DNA from: DATFXM01 sp035315885
GTDB lineage: Bacteria; Acidobacteriota; Blastocatellia; UBA7656
NCBI GenBank assembly: GCA_035315885.1
Contig: DATFXM010000185.1
Coordinates: 10,423-74,422 of the forward strand
DNA: 64,000 nucleotides
Reading direction: 5' to 3'
A program made the translations under genes and the position numbers. The notes beneath the pieces were generated by a model. It saw nothing but the letters and a program-made list of their open reading frames with translations, had not been told where the DNA came from and did no database searches. Positions within the stretch are counted from its first letter, which is position 1. Each line of letters begins with the position of its first letter. Below, in pieces: positions 33,629-43,361 of the stretch.

Positions 33629-35350
33629 TTACTTTCCGCTGTGCGCTTGTGTTGCGCTGTAGCCGCGACGGTGACGGATCGCAATGTCACTTCGGTTTTT
33701 GACCTGAATACGTATCGATCTGTAGCCCCCATTTGAAAGCGCGTTCGTCGGATAATAGCTCAGCACGTAAACATGCCGTAGCTCTTCAGCAATGCGCGAT
33801 GCAAGACCGCGCATGTCACCAACCGTTTGCGCATCATATACCGGCCCGCCGCCCGCTGTGGCGATGTCCGCCATGAAGTCGCGACCCATTCTACGCGACC
33901 ATTGTCCGTTACCCGTCGCGCCGCTGGGTGACCCGCTGTTGGGCAATGCGTTGAAGTGGTTCGGACCCCTCTTCCTCGGCGTCGGAAAAGGGAATGGCCA
34001 AAAGATCGGAGGGAGCTGCGTCGGAATTCTGGTTTGAGGCCACGGACCCCGGTTCTGAACCATTTCAAGTCCGGGATAACGCAGACCGTATACGAGTACA
34101 TCGGATTCGGTGACTGTATTAATGGCATCATCATAGCTGATGTGCCTGCTCGTCGTGTCTTCGCCGTCTGAAAACAGGATCAGCGCTTTGCGACCCTCGA
34201 GACCCTTGAACCTTCGCTGGACGGTTTCAACTACTGCCTCGTAAACGCTGGTCCCTGAACCAGTCCTGATCGAGCGAATTGCCGACTCCAGCACTCTTCG
34301 GTCGCTGGTGAAATCGGTGAGGAATTGACTCCGGCGATCAAACGCCACCACCATTACCTCGTCCTGAGTCCTGAGCTCATGCACGAAAGCCAGGGCCGCC
34401 TCCTGGATGTCGTCGATACTCCCGGCAACGCTCGGGCTGACATCCAGAAGCAAGGCGACCTTAAACGGTACTTCCTCGCTGCCGAATGAAGCGATCTCCT
34501 GGGGCGTTCCGTCTTCCCATAACAAAAAATCCCTCTTGGTCAACTGTGGGATGTACCGCCCCGCCCGATCGCTAACGAGCAAAGGGATATTCACCAGCGT
34601 CGATTCGAGGCGAATTATGTCGCCGTCGGTTGACGACTGGTTCTGGCCCGATTGCTGATCCCCCGGCCCGGTCGACGGTCTTCTGCCTCTCGAGTTCTGG
34701 GCGTCTGCCTGCTCAGAATCACCCGGCCGTCGAAGCACCGGTCGAGAACTCGTTGGGTCGTCGTTGCGAGCATCTGTCGGCCGGCGCAGCTCAGGTCTCT
34801 GGCGGCCCGTCCGGTCGGTCGTATCATCTGGGTAGTTCTGGTCCGGATCGTACCTCGAGTCCCCGGACCTTTGCGACGTGTTGCCGCTGTCGCCGCTCGA
34901 AGACGAGCGCGACTTCGTGCCGGACGATCCAGAGTTTGAATCGCGCCCACTGTTTTGCACGAGCGGAGGCCGATCGAATGGCGGCGCCTTGCGACGCGGA
35001 GGAGGAGTATCCTGACCCCCGGACGATGAAGATTGAGCGCCCTCATCAACCAATGACTTTTCGGCAATCGCCGAGACCGGTTTCACAGAAGCTGACGCTG
35101 CGAAGCCAACCGGAACGCGATCGATAGGCTTCTTGTCACTTTGCGATCCGTCAGAGACGTCGTCGCTCGCAGCAGCGTCGCGGTACGTGTCGGTTTTGGT
35201 TGATGTGGAGGCAGAGTTGTTACGTGATCGCTGGTTCTGGGGGCTTGCGCTTAAGGAAGCTGTAAACGCGGATCGTACCGGTAAAAGCGTGAGCGCAAGA
35301 ATGGCCAGGACAGCGCCTGAAACGACCGGCCGAATCACCCTGGGCTTCAT
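33629..35350 (-). CDS. Exported VWA-domain protein (acidobacterial VWFA-related type)
   Basis: A 573-residue paralogue of the neighbour at 30892. The ATG at 35350 has GGAG 8 bases upstream and begins a signal peptide (PVVSGAVLAILALTLLPVRS). A long Ser/Asp/Arg/Gln-rich region (residues about 30-240) is probably disordered. The VWA domain begins near residue 245 (LVSDRAGRYIPQLTKRDFLL) and has the MIDAS-like DVSPSVAGSID. It ends YRSIRIQVKNRSDIAIRHRRGYS, the same closing motif as its neighbour. About 295 bp without a gene separate the two. They may be a tandem duplication that diverged in the linker. Confidence 0.88.
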   Translation of the reverse strand: MKPRVIRPVVSGAVLAILALTLLPVRSAFTASLSASPQNQRSRNNSASTSTKTDTYRDAAASDDVSDGSQSDKKPIDRVPVGFAASASVKPVSAIAEKSLVDEGAQSSSSGGQDTPPPRRKAPPFDRPPLVQNSGRDSNSGSSGTKSRSSSSGDSGNTSQRSGDSRYDPDQNYPDDTTDRTGRQRPELRRPTDARNDDPTSSRPVLRRPGDSEQADAQNSRGRRPSTGPGDQQSGQNQSSTDGDIIRLESTLVNIPLLVSDRAGRYIPQLTKRDFLLWEDGTPQEIASFGSEEVPFKVALLLDVSPSVAGSIDDIQEAALAFVHELRTQDEVMVVAFDRRSQFLTDFTSDRRVLESAIRSIRTGSGTSVYEAVVETVQRRFKGLEGRKALILFSDGEDTTSRHISYDDAINTVTESDVLVYGLRYPGLEMVQNRGPWPQTRIPTQLPPIFWPFPFPTPRKRGPNHFNALPNSGSPSGATGNGQWSRRMGRDFMADIATAGGGPVYDAQTVGDMRGLASRIAEELRHVYVLSYYPTNALSNGGYRSIRIQVKNRSDIAIRHRRGYSATQAHSGK

Positions 35351-35819
35351 GGAGTAACTCCGGTTGACTGAGTTTATTCCTGGTGCTGAATTCGCGCAAC
35401 CAAAAAACCGCAACGGGCCGTGTGCCTCGCCGCATCGCTGGTAAAGGGCACTGGCGGATTCAGGCATTGGATGTTTGGACAGACTCACGGCGTGGCCTAC
35501 TGCTTCTGGAAATTTCGATTGACCGACGATTTCCGAAGAACGAATGATCGGTTTAGGGTTTCGGGTTCGTCTGGCCGCGGCATGTTGAGCCGTTCGGCTA
35601 CGTGCAAGCCACTGTCGAACGAACCCGAAACCCTAAACCCGAAGCCTGAAGCCTGACCCTGAACCGAAGAGCTCGGCTTGAACAGAACAAGACAAGCAGG
35701 TATTTGTAGAATCCCGCTTCACGGGAGAATGACGAGATAGGGCCGCGAGCTTAGTTAAAGTAACTTGTGAACTGTTGGATAGAGTTTACCGAGGATCTCA
35801 ATCCAGAGGGAGATCAATA
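35351..35819. repeat. 469-bp spacer with a 19-bp heptamer hairpin
   Basis: No gene is visible. GTTTAGGGTTTCGGGTTCG at 35551-35569 is perfectly complementary to 35620-35638. Both arms are TTTAGGG/TTTCGGG heptamers like those after the CHAD gene; further degenerate units run on to about 35662. The spacer lies between divergent genes, so this hairpin is not simply a shared 3' end. Confidence 0.85.
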
Positions 35820-37373
35820 ATGCTGAAATCGATGTTCGGTCGCGGCTCTCACCAGGGCGGGCTCGCGTTTGTCGCAGTGCTGGTAGCCATTTCCTTCTCG
35901 AAGCCTTTGCCGCCGGCGTCGAACGCCGGGACCGCCAGCCTAGAGATCGGTGTCTTTGAGTCTCAAACCGATGTGGGTAATCCAGTCAATGCCGGTGGCG
36001 CCAGCTACGATGCGAACGGGCAGGAATATGTAGTGACCGGGTCGGGCACGAACATGTGGGCTGACCGGGATGAGTTTCGATTTGTATGGAGGCGGATGAA
36101 GGGAGATTTCATTCTCACCGCTCGGGCTCGGTTCGCGAGTAAAGGGGTTGAAGAACATCGCAAGATGGGTTGGATTGTTCGATCGAGTCTAGACCCAGGA
36201 TCGGCTCACGTAAATTCAGCCGTTCACGGAAGCGGTTTGACCTCTTTACAATTTCGCCGGGCAACCGGACAGCCGACCGAGGAAGTCCGGTCACCTGTGA
36301 CTGCTCCCGATGTGATACAGCTCCAGCGAAAGGGCAGCCAGTACAAGATGATGGTGGCTCGCTTTGGCGACCCCTTTCAGAGCGTGCAGATTTCGGATGT
36401 GTCACTCGGAGACGAGGTCTACGTTGGGATCTACGTGTGCTCGCATAACAAGGATGTGGTGGAAAAAGCGGTCTTCAGCAACGTTCAGATCATCGTCCCC
36501 GCGAAAGATGACTTTGTTCCGTATCGAGACTACATCGGGAGCAATCTGGAAGTAATGGACGTGGAAAGCGGAAGGCGGCGGATAATTTATCAGTCGCCAG
36601 ACTCGCTCCAGGCGCCGAATTGGACTCGCGATGGCGAGGCGCTGATCTATAACACGAAGGGGAAGCTTTACCGGTTTGATCTTGCTACAAAGTCTCCGAA
36701 CCTGATCGATACCGATTTTGCGACAAACAACAACAACGACCACGTGCTCTCATTCGACGGCCGCCTGATCGCGATCAGCCATCACAGCAAGGACGATCAG
36801 AACAAATCGATTGTTTACGTTGTGCCTGTTCAAGGAGGTAGACCGAAGAGAATAACCGCGAGTGGTCCGTCTTATCTTCACGGATGGTCTCCCGACGGCC
36901 GATTTCTGGTTTACACCGGCGAACGAAACGGGGAGTTCGATATCTACAAGATCAAGGTAGACGGAGGAGATGAGGTCAGGTTGACCAGCGCTCGTGGTCT
37001 GGACGACGGACCCGAATTCACCCCCGACGGTAGATATATCTACTTCAATTCGACTCGAAGCGGGAACATGCAGATTTGGCGAATGAAACCGGACGGCAGC
37101 TCGCAGGAGCAGGTTACCAGTGACGAGTTCAACAACTGGTTCCCACACATTTCGCCCGATGGGAAGTGGATAGTGTTCCTTTCGTTTTTGAGCGATGTTC
37201 GAGCGGATGATCATCCGTTCTATAAACAGGTTTACTTGCGCTTGATGCCTGCTGCTGGAGGCATTGCGAAGACGATAGCTTATGTATATGGCGGGCAGGG
37301 AACCATCAATGTGCCTTCGTGGTCGCCGGACAGCAGGCGCATTGCATTTGTCAGCAACAGCGATATGCGCTGA
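35820..37373 (+). CDS. Exported TolB-like beta-propeller protein
   Basis: A 517-residue exported protein (signal segment GGLAFVAVLVAISFSKPLPP). The N-terminal half (residues about 40-220) looks like a concanavalin-type domain (FRFVWRRMKGDFILTARARF, VGIYVCSHNKDVVEKAVFSN). The C-terminal half carries WD40-like/PD40 propeller repeats of the TolB type (APNWTRDGEALIYNTKGKLY, LHGWSPDGRFLVYTGERNGE, GPEFTPDGRYIYFNSTRSGN, FPHISPDGKWIVFLSF, PSWSPDSRRIAFVSNSD). Start ATG 35820 follows GGGAGATCAATA. Likely a periplasmic binding or scaffold protein; ligand unknown. Confidence 0.85.
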   Translation: MLKSMFGRGSHQGGLAFVAVLVAISFSKPLPPASNAGTASLEIGVFESQTDVGNPVNAGGASYDANGQEYVVTGSGTNMWADRDEFRFVWRRMKGDFILTARARFASKGVEEHRKMGWIVRSSLDPGSAHVNSAVHGSGLTSLQFRRATGQPTEEVRSPVTAPDVIQLQRKGSQYKMMVARFGDPFQSVQISDVSLGDEVYVGIYVCSHNKDVVEKAVFSNVQIIVPAKDDFVPYRDYIGSNLEVMDVESGRRRIIYQSPDSLQAPNWTRDGEALIYNTKGKLYRFDLATKSPNLIDTDFATNNNNDHVLSFDGRLIAISHHSKDDQNKSIVYVVPVQGGRPKRITASGPSYLHGWSPDGRFLVYTGERNGEFDIYKIKVDGGDEVRLTSARGLDDGPEFTPDGRYIYFNSTRSGNMQIWRMKPDGSSQEQVTSDEFNNWFPHISPDGKWIVFLSFLSDVRADDHPFYKQVYLRLMPAAGGIAKTIAYVYGGQGTINVPSWSPDSRRIAFVSNSDMR

Positions 37374-38042
37374 TGGGTATGATCAGTGGCTCCTTAGTTC
37401 TAGCGCTCGGCTTCCGTTGAGTTATGGCTGTTTCAGGAGACGAAGACCCCGTCCCAGATGGTTCCTTGACGCATTGGAAACTCATCCTCTCTCTTAATGG
37501 ATTGTCCCGATAAAGCCCTGAATGGTACGGAGGGTTAGGCGTAATGAATTGAATCAGCCACAGAACCCCTCCAGGACTAATAGACGTAAATTAGAGGTGT
37601 TGCCATGCATGAGCTTAGTGCGTTGTGCGAAGGTTCGATTCCAACTATTTTGTTTCTGTCTGACGTTGTTGCGATGTCATTGCCCCTTGGCCTCAAACCC
37701 GAACGCTTACCCGCCACCAGGCCTCAGAACGCGTACACGAATGGCGCCCGTTGCGAACGTATCCGAGTCGCACTGACACTTTGACGTCGCGGTGAACAGA
37801 GAGGACGGGACACGACTACTCGGGTCGTGACAATTATCGGCCGCCGTTCATGGAGGTTGCTTATGAGCGAACCTTGCAATCAGCGCGGTGACCCTCAGGC
37901 GGCGATGTTTGTAATCTGCAAAACCGCTGGAATATACTCTACAAGCGCCGGCATATAGTCTTATGCGCGATGCGGGGACGACCCGATCGAGCAGATCTGA
38001 GTTAATGACGAAGGGCGTAGTAGAGGCGTAAAGGAGAAAACG
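37374..38042. other. 669-bp intergenic region, nothing supported
   Basis: Short frames exist on both strands but none has a convincing start, composition or known motif. No tRNA-like cloverleaf, heptamer array or clear terminator was seen. The msrA ribosome-binding site AGGAGAAAACG is at its right end. Confidence 0.6.
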
Positions 38043-38720
38043 ATGGCTCTCGGACAGTTCAGGATTCTGGCGTTGTGTGCGGCGCTGTGTGCGGGTTTGA
38101 TAGTTGGTGGGTGTAATGTTGCCAGTGCAGTTGCCGATGTGCCGGACCCGGCGATGGACTCGCCGCTTTCGCCGACCAAAGGAGAGCAAACGGCGGTGTT
38201 GGCTGGAGGCTGCTTCTGGGGTATACAGGCGGTGTTCGAGCACGTGAAGGGTGTCGTTGATGTCAAAGCGGGATATTGCGGCGGTTCGGCTGACAGTGCT
38301 CAGTACGAGACGGTCTCGAGTGGATCAACGGGGCACGCCGAATCGGTGCGGATCAAATACGATCCGTCGCAGGTATCGTATGGGCAGCTCCTCAAGGTGT
38401 TCTTCGCGGTCGCGCACGATCCGACGCAGAGAAATCGTCAGGGTCCGGATGTTGGAACACAGTATCGCTCGGCGATCTTCTACGGTAATGACGAGCAAAA
38501 GAAGATAGCTACTGCATACATCGAGCAGTTGAATAATGCGAAGGTTTTTCCTCAAAAGATCGTGACCGAGGTGACGGCTTACAAGGCGTTTTTTGAAGCT
38601 GAGGCCTATCACCAGGACTACGCTATGCACCATCCTGACGAGCCGTACATCAGGATAAACGACTTGCCAAAGGTGGCGAATCTACGGAAACAACTGCCCG
38701 CTCTTTACAAAGGGAAATAG
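38043..38720 (+). CDS. msrA: Peptide methionine sulfoxide reductase A, lipoprotein form
   Basis: MsrA reduces the S-epimer of methionine sulfoxide in oxidised proteins. The 225-residue product begins with a lipoprotein signal (ALCAALCAGLIVGGC, lipobox Cys near residue 24), so this copy is attached to the envelope facing the periplasm. The catalytic motif GGCFWGIQAVFEHVKGV and the conserved GYCGGSADSAQYETVSSGSTGHAE, VFFAVAHDPTQRNRQGPDVGTQYRS and EAYHQDY follow. AGGAG precedes the ATG. No fused MsrB domain is present. Confidence 0.94.
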   Translation: MALGQFRILALCAALCAGLIVGGCNVASAVADVPDPAMDSPLSPTKGEQTAVLAGGCFWGIQAVFEHVKGVVDVKAGYCGGSADSAQYETVSSGSTGHAESVRIKYDPSQVSYGQLLKVFFAVAHDPTQRNRQGPDVGTQYRSAIFYGNDEQKKIATAYIEQLNNAKVFPQKIVTEVTAYKAFFEAEAYHQDYAMHHPDEPYIRINDLPKVANLRKQLPALYKGK

Positions 38721-39179
38721 AGGAGAGTTTGGTGTTTGGAGTTTCGGGTTTTCGGTTCTTCTGATTAACTCCAGAGAAAAGTGCTGAGTCAAAACCCCGA
38801 AGGGGTTGCAGAACGCGATCTCAGAAGCACGCCTTCGCGACCCCCTTCGGGGTTGTATCATTTCGGGCCTCCAGCCAGGCGAGCCGCGGACGGCAACCGT
38901 TGGGCTATGTGCGCCAACCCCTTAGCGGTTGACGACCAAATGCTGTGCACTCCAGCAATACAGCCAGTGTTCTAACAGCGTGTCACTCTCACGCGAAGTC
39001 ATACGAATCATCCGCGATCCCTACGCGATCCATTAATGACCCATTTCTGACCGCGTCAGGCACAGCCCTAATCTACTAGGTGAAAGGTCTGAATTGTCGG
39101 AACGACTTTTGCGTTTTCCAGAAGCGTATATCGGCTGTTCTTATGAGAGGTGAATAACAACAACGAACGTGAGGTCGTT
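38721..39179. repeat. 459-bp spacer with a dispersed copy of the 76-bp repeat family
   Basis: The stretch from about 38790 to 38932 contains ACCCCGAAGGGGTTG, ACCCCCTTCGGGGTTG and GAGCCGCGGACGGCAACC...GGGCTATG, the same components as the tandem array at 56.6-57 kb but in a more degenerate form. No gene is visible in this spacer. Confidence 0.75.
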
Positions 39180-42017
39180 ATGGCAAGCAGTTTCATGAAC
39201 AGAATTGGCAGAATTCCACCGGGTGTAACACTAATTGTGCTGGTGGTCGGAATACTTGGCGTTGGCTCGGCTGCGTTTCTTATGCTTCGTCACGGGAGCG
39301 CCAGTGACGGGGCGACCGCCCAAGCTAACGATTTGGTGCCCCTGGCAGCCCGTATGGATAAATTGGATGGCGACGTAGGCATTGCACGTCAGGTCGCCGG
39401 GCAGGACCAATCGAATCCAGACTGGACCACTGCTACGGTGAACGCGCCGGTTTCAATTGGCGATCGAATCTACGCGAAAGACGGCTCAAAAGCGGCGATC
39501 GCGTTCAGCGGACGAAAGTATGTCCGGCTGAATCCTCGCACGTCTCTGGACGTCTTGTCTCTGAACGAACACCGCACTCAGCTCGCCTTGCGTGACGGCT
39601 CGTGCGTATTCGATGTCGGAGCGCTCGACTCGGACGACCTGTTCGAGGTCGCAACACCAAACGGCGCCGTTGACCTGTTGGAGCCTGGTCTCTATCAGGT
39701 CGGAATAGATGATGGGGGCAGCACTGTAGTCTCGTGCCTTCGCGGCGAGGCTCAGGTTGCCGGTTTATCAGGTTCCGGGCGCCTCAGCAAGGGACAGATT
39801 CTCACACTCGCCGCTGCGTCCGCCGCGGAAGCGGTCACCGCAGCGCTGTCTCACGATCTGGCAGGAACAATAGTCAACGACTATTACTCTTACCGTTATC
39901 CGAATAGCTACGATGGCCGTTACACGAACTACGACGTGTATCTTGACGACGACTACTACTACGATCCTTATGCGCGGTCAGCGAGTCACGCGTACGTGCC
40001 GAACGACGAAGAACTGGCGGGGCTGGACGATCTCGATGAGTACGGCTCCTGGGACGATGTTCCGGGCTACGGTCACTGCTGGCGTCCTCGAGTGTCGTCG
40101 GGCTGGGCTCCATATCGTGATGGATATTGGGCCAACGACTATCCTCTGGGTCTTACGTGGGTGTCCAATGAGCATTGGGGTTGGGCGCCGTATCACTACG
40201 GGCGCTGGGCTTATGCAAGTGATAACTGGTACTGGGTTCCCGGCGACGTCGTCAGGCGACCTGTTTATTCGCCGGCTCTTGTAGCGTTCGTACAATTGCC
40301 GCAAGAAGAGCGAGTGGGATGGGTGCCGCTAGGTCCGGGCGATCCCTACGTGCCGCGGTACTACGACGCGAACTATCAAGCTCGCTACTTCGAATCGACG
40401 ACTTATGTGAATAAGTACGTCAACATCACCAAGGTAGTGAACTACGAGGTGCCGGGCGCGGTCACCGTGGTACCGGTATCTCAGTTCTCAAGAGTCATAA
40501 CTCCGCGTACTGCGATCGCGGTTGATGCTGCGGTGCTGACACGGACTAGGCCGGTGGTTGATCCGTTCCTTGTGCCCACGATCAGGCAGGTAGCGCCGCG
40601 AATCGAAGCCACTAGGGCGCCAATCGCGGTGCCTGCGGACGTACAGCAACGGTTTGCCCGGCCGGTTCTAGCGAGTCAGGCTCCGGTCGTTCCGCCGGTG
40701 ACGGCCAACGTCGCGTCGGCGATGAAGGTTCAAACCATCCCCGCCGGCGAAGCGAAACGGAAACTGCAGGTCAACAATAGCGGACAGACCGTCGCAGTGA
40801 GCCGTCCTAACGGTTTGCCTATGGCGCCAGTCACGCGGCCGCAGCCGACGGTTGGCCAAAATGGTCAGCCCGCAAACCAGAACAGTCAGGCAGCAGCAGC
40901 TTCCGAAGAGCGCAAAGCGCGCATAGCGGCGCTGGCGCCGCAAGCTGCACAAGGCAACAAGGTAGCAAAACGCGAAATGAGACAGCTCGAGCAGCAGCAA
41001 CAGGTCCAGGACAAGCTGGATAGGAAGGCGGCTGCTCAGCAACAGGTCGCGCAACAGGCTCAGGAAGCCGAACAGCGGAAGGCTGAGAAGAAGGCTGCAC
41101 GTCAGCAGGCCCAACAGGCTGCAACGCAGCAACAGGCTCAGCAGGCTCAACAGGCCGAGCAGCAGCGGGCACAGAAGAAGGCTGAGCGGCAGCAAGCTCA
41201 GCAGGCGGCAGCTCAACAGCAGGCTCAGCAGGCTCAACAGGCTGAGCAGCAAAGGACTCAAAAGAAGGCCGAACGGCAGCAAGCTCAGCAGGCGGCAGCT
41301 CAACAGCAGGCTCAGCAGGCTGAGCAGCAAAGGGCTCAAAAGAAGGCTGAGAGGCAGCAAGCTCAGCAGGCCGCTGCGCAACAGGCCGAGCAGCAGCGAG
41401 CTCAGAAAGAGGCCGCGCGAAAGCAGGCCCAGCAGGCTGCACAACAACAGCAGGCTCAGCAGGCTGAGCAGAGGAGGGCTCAGAAGAAGGCTGAGCGGCA
41501 GCAAGCTCAGCAGGCGGCAGCTCAACAGGCCGAGCAGCAGCGAGCTCAGAAGGAGGCCGCGCGAAAGCAGGCCCAGCAAGCTGCACAACAACAACAGGCT
41601 CAACAGGCTGAGCAGCAAAGGGCTCAGAAGAAGGCTGAGCGGCAGCAGCAAGCTCAACAGGCTGCGGCGCAGCAGCAGGCTCAGCAGGAGGCTGCACGCA
41701 AACAGGCTCAAGCTGCCGAGCAGCAGCGCGCTCAGCAGGAGTCGCAGCGCAAGGCTCAGCGAGAAGCTGCGCGACAACAGGCGCAGCAGCAGCAGCAGGC
41801 TGCACAACAGCAACAGCAGCAGGAGCAGCGAAGAGCTCAAAAGCAGGCCGAACGTCAGCAGGCTCAGCAGCAAGCTGAGGCTCAGGCACAACAAAAGCGG
41901 CAGCAGGAGAAGGCTCAGCGCAAAGCGGAACGACAGCAGCAACAACAGCCGCAACAAGCTCCTCCGAGCAAGAATGAGAAAAAGAATAAGAATAAAAACA
42001 CCGGCGACCAGCAGTAA
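39180..42017 (+). CDS. FecR/DUF6600-type membrane protein with long Q/A/K coiled tail
   Basis: About 945 residues. A membrane segment near the N-terminus (GVTLIVLVVGILGVGSAAFL) is followed by a FecR-like beta domain (PVSIGDRIYAKDGSKAAIAF, RTSLDVLSLNEHRTQLALRDG). Then come W/Y-rich DUF6600-like repeats (GSWDDVPGYGHCWRPRV, GWAPYRDGYWAND, WGWAPYHYGRWAYASDNWYW). From about residue 590 the protein is a roughly 350-residue Gln/Ala/Glu/Arg/Lys region built of imperfect units such as QQAEQQRAQKKAERQQAQQA, probably a long helix. It ends KNEKKNKNKNTGDQQ. ATG 39180 is preceded by GTGAGG; a GTG at 39150 would add ten residues. Function unknown; the topology suggests a surface or cell-wall spanning protein. 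Confidence 0.82.
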   Translation: MASSFMNRIGRIPPGVTLIVLVVGILGVGSAAFLMLRHGSASDGATAQANDLVPLAARMDKLDGDVGIARQVAGQDQSNPDWTTATVNAPVSIGDRIYAKDGSKAAIAFSGRKYVRLNPRTSLDVLSLNEHRTQLALRDGSCVFDVGALDSDDLFEVATPNGAVDLLEPGLYQVGIDDGGSTVVSCLRGEAQVAGLSGSGRLSKGQILTLAAASAAEAVTAALSHDLAGTIVNDYYSYRYPNSYDGRYTNYDVYLDDDYYYDPYARSASHAYVPNDEELAGLDDLDEYGSWDDVPGYGHCWRPRVSSGWAPYRDGYWANDYPLGLTWVSNEHWGWAPYHYGRWAYASDNWYWVPGDVVRRPVYSPALVAFVQLPQEERVGWVPLGPGDPYVPRYYDANYQARYFESTTYVNKYVNITKVVNYEVPGAVTVVPVSQFSRVITPRTAIAVDAAVLTRTRPVVDPFLVPTIRQVAPRIEATRAPIAVPADVQQRFARPVLASQAPVVPPVTANVASAMKVQTIPAGEAKRKLQVNNSGQTVAVSRPNGLPMAPVTRPQPTVGQNGQPANQNSQAAAASEERKARIAALAPQAAQGNKVAKREMRQLEQQQQVQDKLDRKAAAQQQVAQQAQEAEQRKAEKKAARQQAQQAATQQQAQQAQQAEQQRAQKKAERQQAQQAAAQQQAQQAQQAEQQRTQKKAERQQAQQAAAQQQAQQAEQQRAQKKAERQQAQQAAAQQAEQQRAQKEAARKQAQQAAQQQQAQQAEQRRAQKKAERQQAQQAAAQQAEQQRAQKEAARKQAQQAAQQQQAQQAEQQRAQKKAERQQQAQQAAAQQQAQQEAARKQAQAAEQQRAQQESQRKAQREAARQQAQQQQQAAQQQQQQEQRRAQKQAERQQAQQQAEAQAQQKRQQEKAQRKAERQQQQQPQQAPPSKNEKKNKNKNTGDQQ
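41050..41990 (+). repeat. Coding repeat: GCTCAGCAG/CAGCAG-rich units
   Basis: Inside the preceding gene, DNA units of about 60-85 bp (encoding AEQQRAQKKAERQQAQQAAA-like segments) recur at least seven times with near-identical bases. This implies recent expansion or contraction. The reverse strand gives long Leu/Ser-rich frames that are artefacts of the repeat. Confidence 0.85.
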
Positions 42018-42311
42018 GCCGGTGTGAGGGACACGGGGAGGAGCGAAGGGCGAATGGGCGAAGGGGCGGCGGGGTGAGACGGATAAATACACTTCCCCCA
42101 CGTCCCTCCGCCCAGCGTCCCGCGTCTCTCCGCTCCGGTTCGCCACTTGGCACTTTCGCCGATTAGCCCATTCTCTGCTCCCCGCGTCTCCGCGTCCCTC
42201 CTCTCCGCGTCGCCCATTCGCCCCTTCGCCTCCTTACCTTGCAAAATCTCCAGCACGCAGCTTACTTTCAAGTTCCGCACCGAGGCTCAGTGGAAATCCT
42301 GGAGGTACGAG
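42018..42311. other. 294-bp spacer of low-complexity C/T-rich DNA
   Basis: From about 42090 the strand is dominated by short CGTCCC, CGCGTCT and CTCCGC variants, preceded by a G/A-rich stretch (GGGCGAATGGGCGAAGGGGC) that is roughly complementary to CGCCCATTCGCCCCTTCGCC near 42210. It resembles another decayed short-repeat inverted pair. No gene is visible. Confidence 0.6.
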
Positions 42312-43361
42312 ATGAAAGCGCATTCAGGGAAGGCGAGGCTATTGGCGTTGTCGGCGTTTGTCCTGATCGGCCTTTCGTCGTCGGCGGCTGCCAAGAGCGT
42401 GGACGATGTCTGCATTCTGAACAACGGTGACCGGATGACCGGGGAAATAAAAAACCTCGACCATGGTCAATTGAAGTTTAAATCCGCCTACATGCTTGAC
42501 GCCGTGGACCTCGATTGGGGGAGAGTCTCGCGCCTCGAAAGCAAGGATTCATATATTGTTCTTCTTACAAACGGAAGGGTATTCACTGCCCGGATCCGAC
42601 TCGACGCAGCCTCGGCAGGTGACGCGTTTCGGATCGAGGAAGGAACCCAGTCGTTCGCGGTCAAGCAATCTGAAGTGCTCAGAATACGGCCCGCCAACCA
42701 GAATTTCTGGACACAGCTAAACGGATCGATTGACTTTGGCTTCAGCTACACCAGCGGCAACAGCCAGTACCAGACACAACTATCCGCATCGGCGACTTAC
42801 AACCGAGAAGGTTATGTGGTGACGGGAGATGTGAGCACAAACTTGAGCGGCCATAAAGGGGACTCCGCCACAAAACGCACCGCATTCGACACGAGATACA
42901 AGAAACTGATTAAGCAGAAGTGGTACGCGGGCGGACTTTTCGATCTTCTAACCAGCGACCAGCAGAGCCTGGATCTTCGAACAACAGTGGGCGGGCTGGT
43001 TGGTCGAAACCTCTTTCAGACAAGCCGCACTTCATTCAATGCCTTCTCGGGACTCGCAGTTTCGCGGGAGCGCTATTCTTCAGTCGGACAGCCTCGCGCG
43101 ACAAATGCCGAGTCTTTGGTCGGGCTGGACTTCGATACCTACCGATTCAGGTCGCTGAAAATTGATACGAGGTTTCTGGTCTGGCCCAGCCTGACCGACC
43201 CTGGGCGGGTGCGAATGGGTCTCAATTCGAACTTCAGGATCGAACTAATAAAGGACCTTTTTTGGAATCTCAATTTATATGAGAACTTCGACAGCAGGCC
43301 TCCCGCTACTGCCAAGCGGAACGACCTGGGAATCACCACATCGTTTGGATGGACATTCTGA
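42312..43361 (+). CDS. DUF481-family outer-membrane beta-barrel protein
   Basis: A 349-residue exported protein (signal MKAHSGKARLLALSAFVLIG, ending near SSAAAKS). The first domain (residues about 30-120, CILNNGDRMTGEIKNLDHGQL, RVSRLESKDSYIVLLTNGR) is SH3-like. From residue 130 the sequence is alternating beta (FWTQLNGSIDFGFSYTSGNS, FDTRYKKLIKQKWYAGGLF), ending with the terminal aromatic strand LGITTSFGWTF, typical of DUF481 barrels. GGAGG lies six bases before ATG 42312; upstream in-frame ATGs encode low-complexity spacer and were rejected. Cargo and role unknown. Confidence 0.87.
   Translation: MKAHSGKARLLALSAFVLIGLSSSAAAKSVDDVCILNNGDRMTGEIKNLDHGQLKFKSAYMLDAVDLDWGRVSRLESKDSYIVLLTNGRVFTARIRLDAASAGDAFRIEEGTQSFAVKQSEVLRIRPANQNFWTQLNGSIDFGFSYTSGNSQYQTQLSASATYNREGYVVTGDVSTNLSGHKGDSATKRTAFDTRYKKLIKQKWYAGGLFDLLTSDQQSLDLRTTVGGLVGRNLFQTSRTSFNAFSGLAVSRERYSSVGQPRATNAESLVGLDFDTYRFRSLKIDTRFLVWPSLTDPGRVRMGLNSNFRIELIKDLFWNLNLYENFDSRPPATAKRNDLGITTSFGWTF

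Noticed and set aside
38790..38932. A CRISPR array at the dispersed copy or at the 76-bp array
   Set aside because: There are no unique spacers of constant length; what lies between the palindromes is itself repeated. No cas gene is in the window.
40668..42153. Long minus-strand frames of 440-490 codons, Leu/Ser- or Pro/Ala-rich, antisense to the FecR/DUF6600 gene
   Set aside because: They are the reverse reading of CAG/GCT repeats; no start context, no recognisable motif, and the + strand protein has clear domains.
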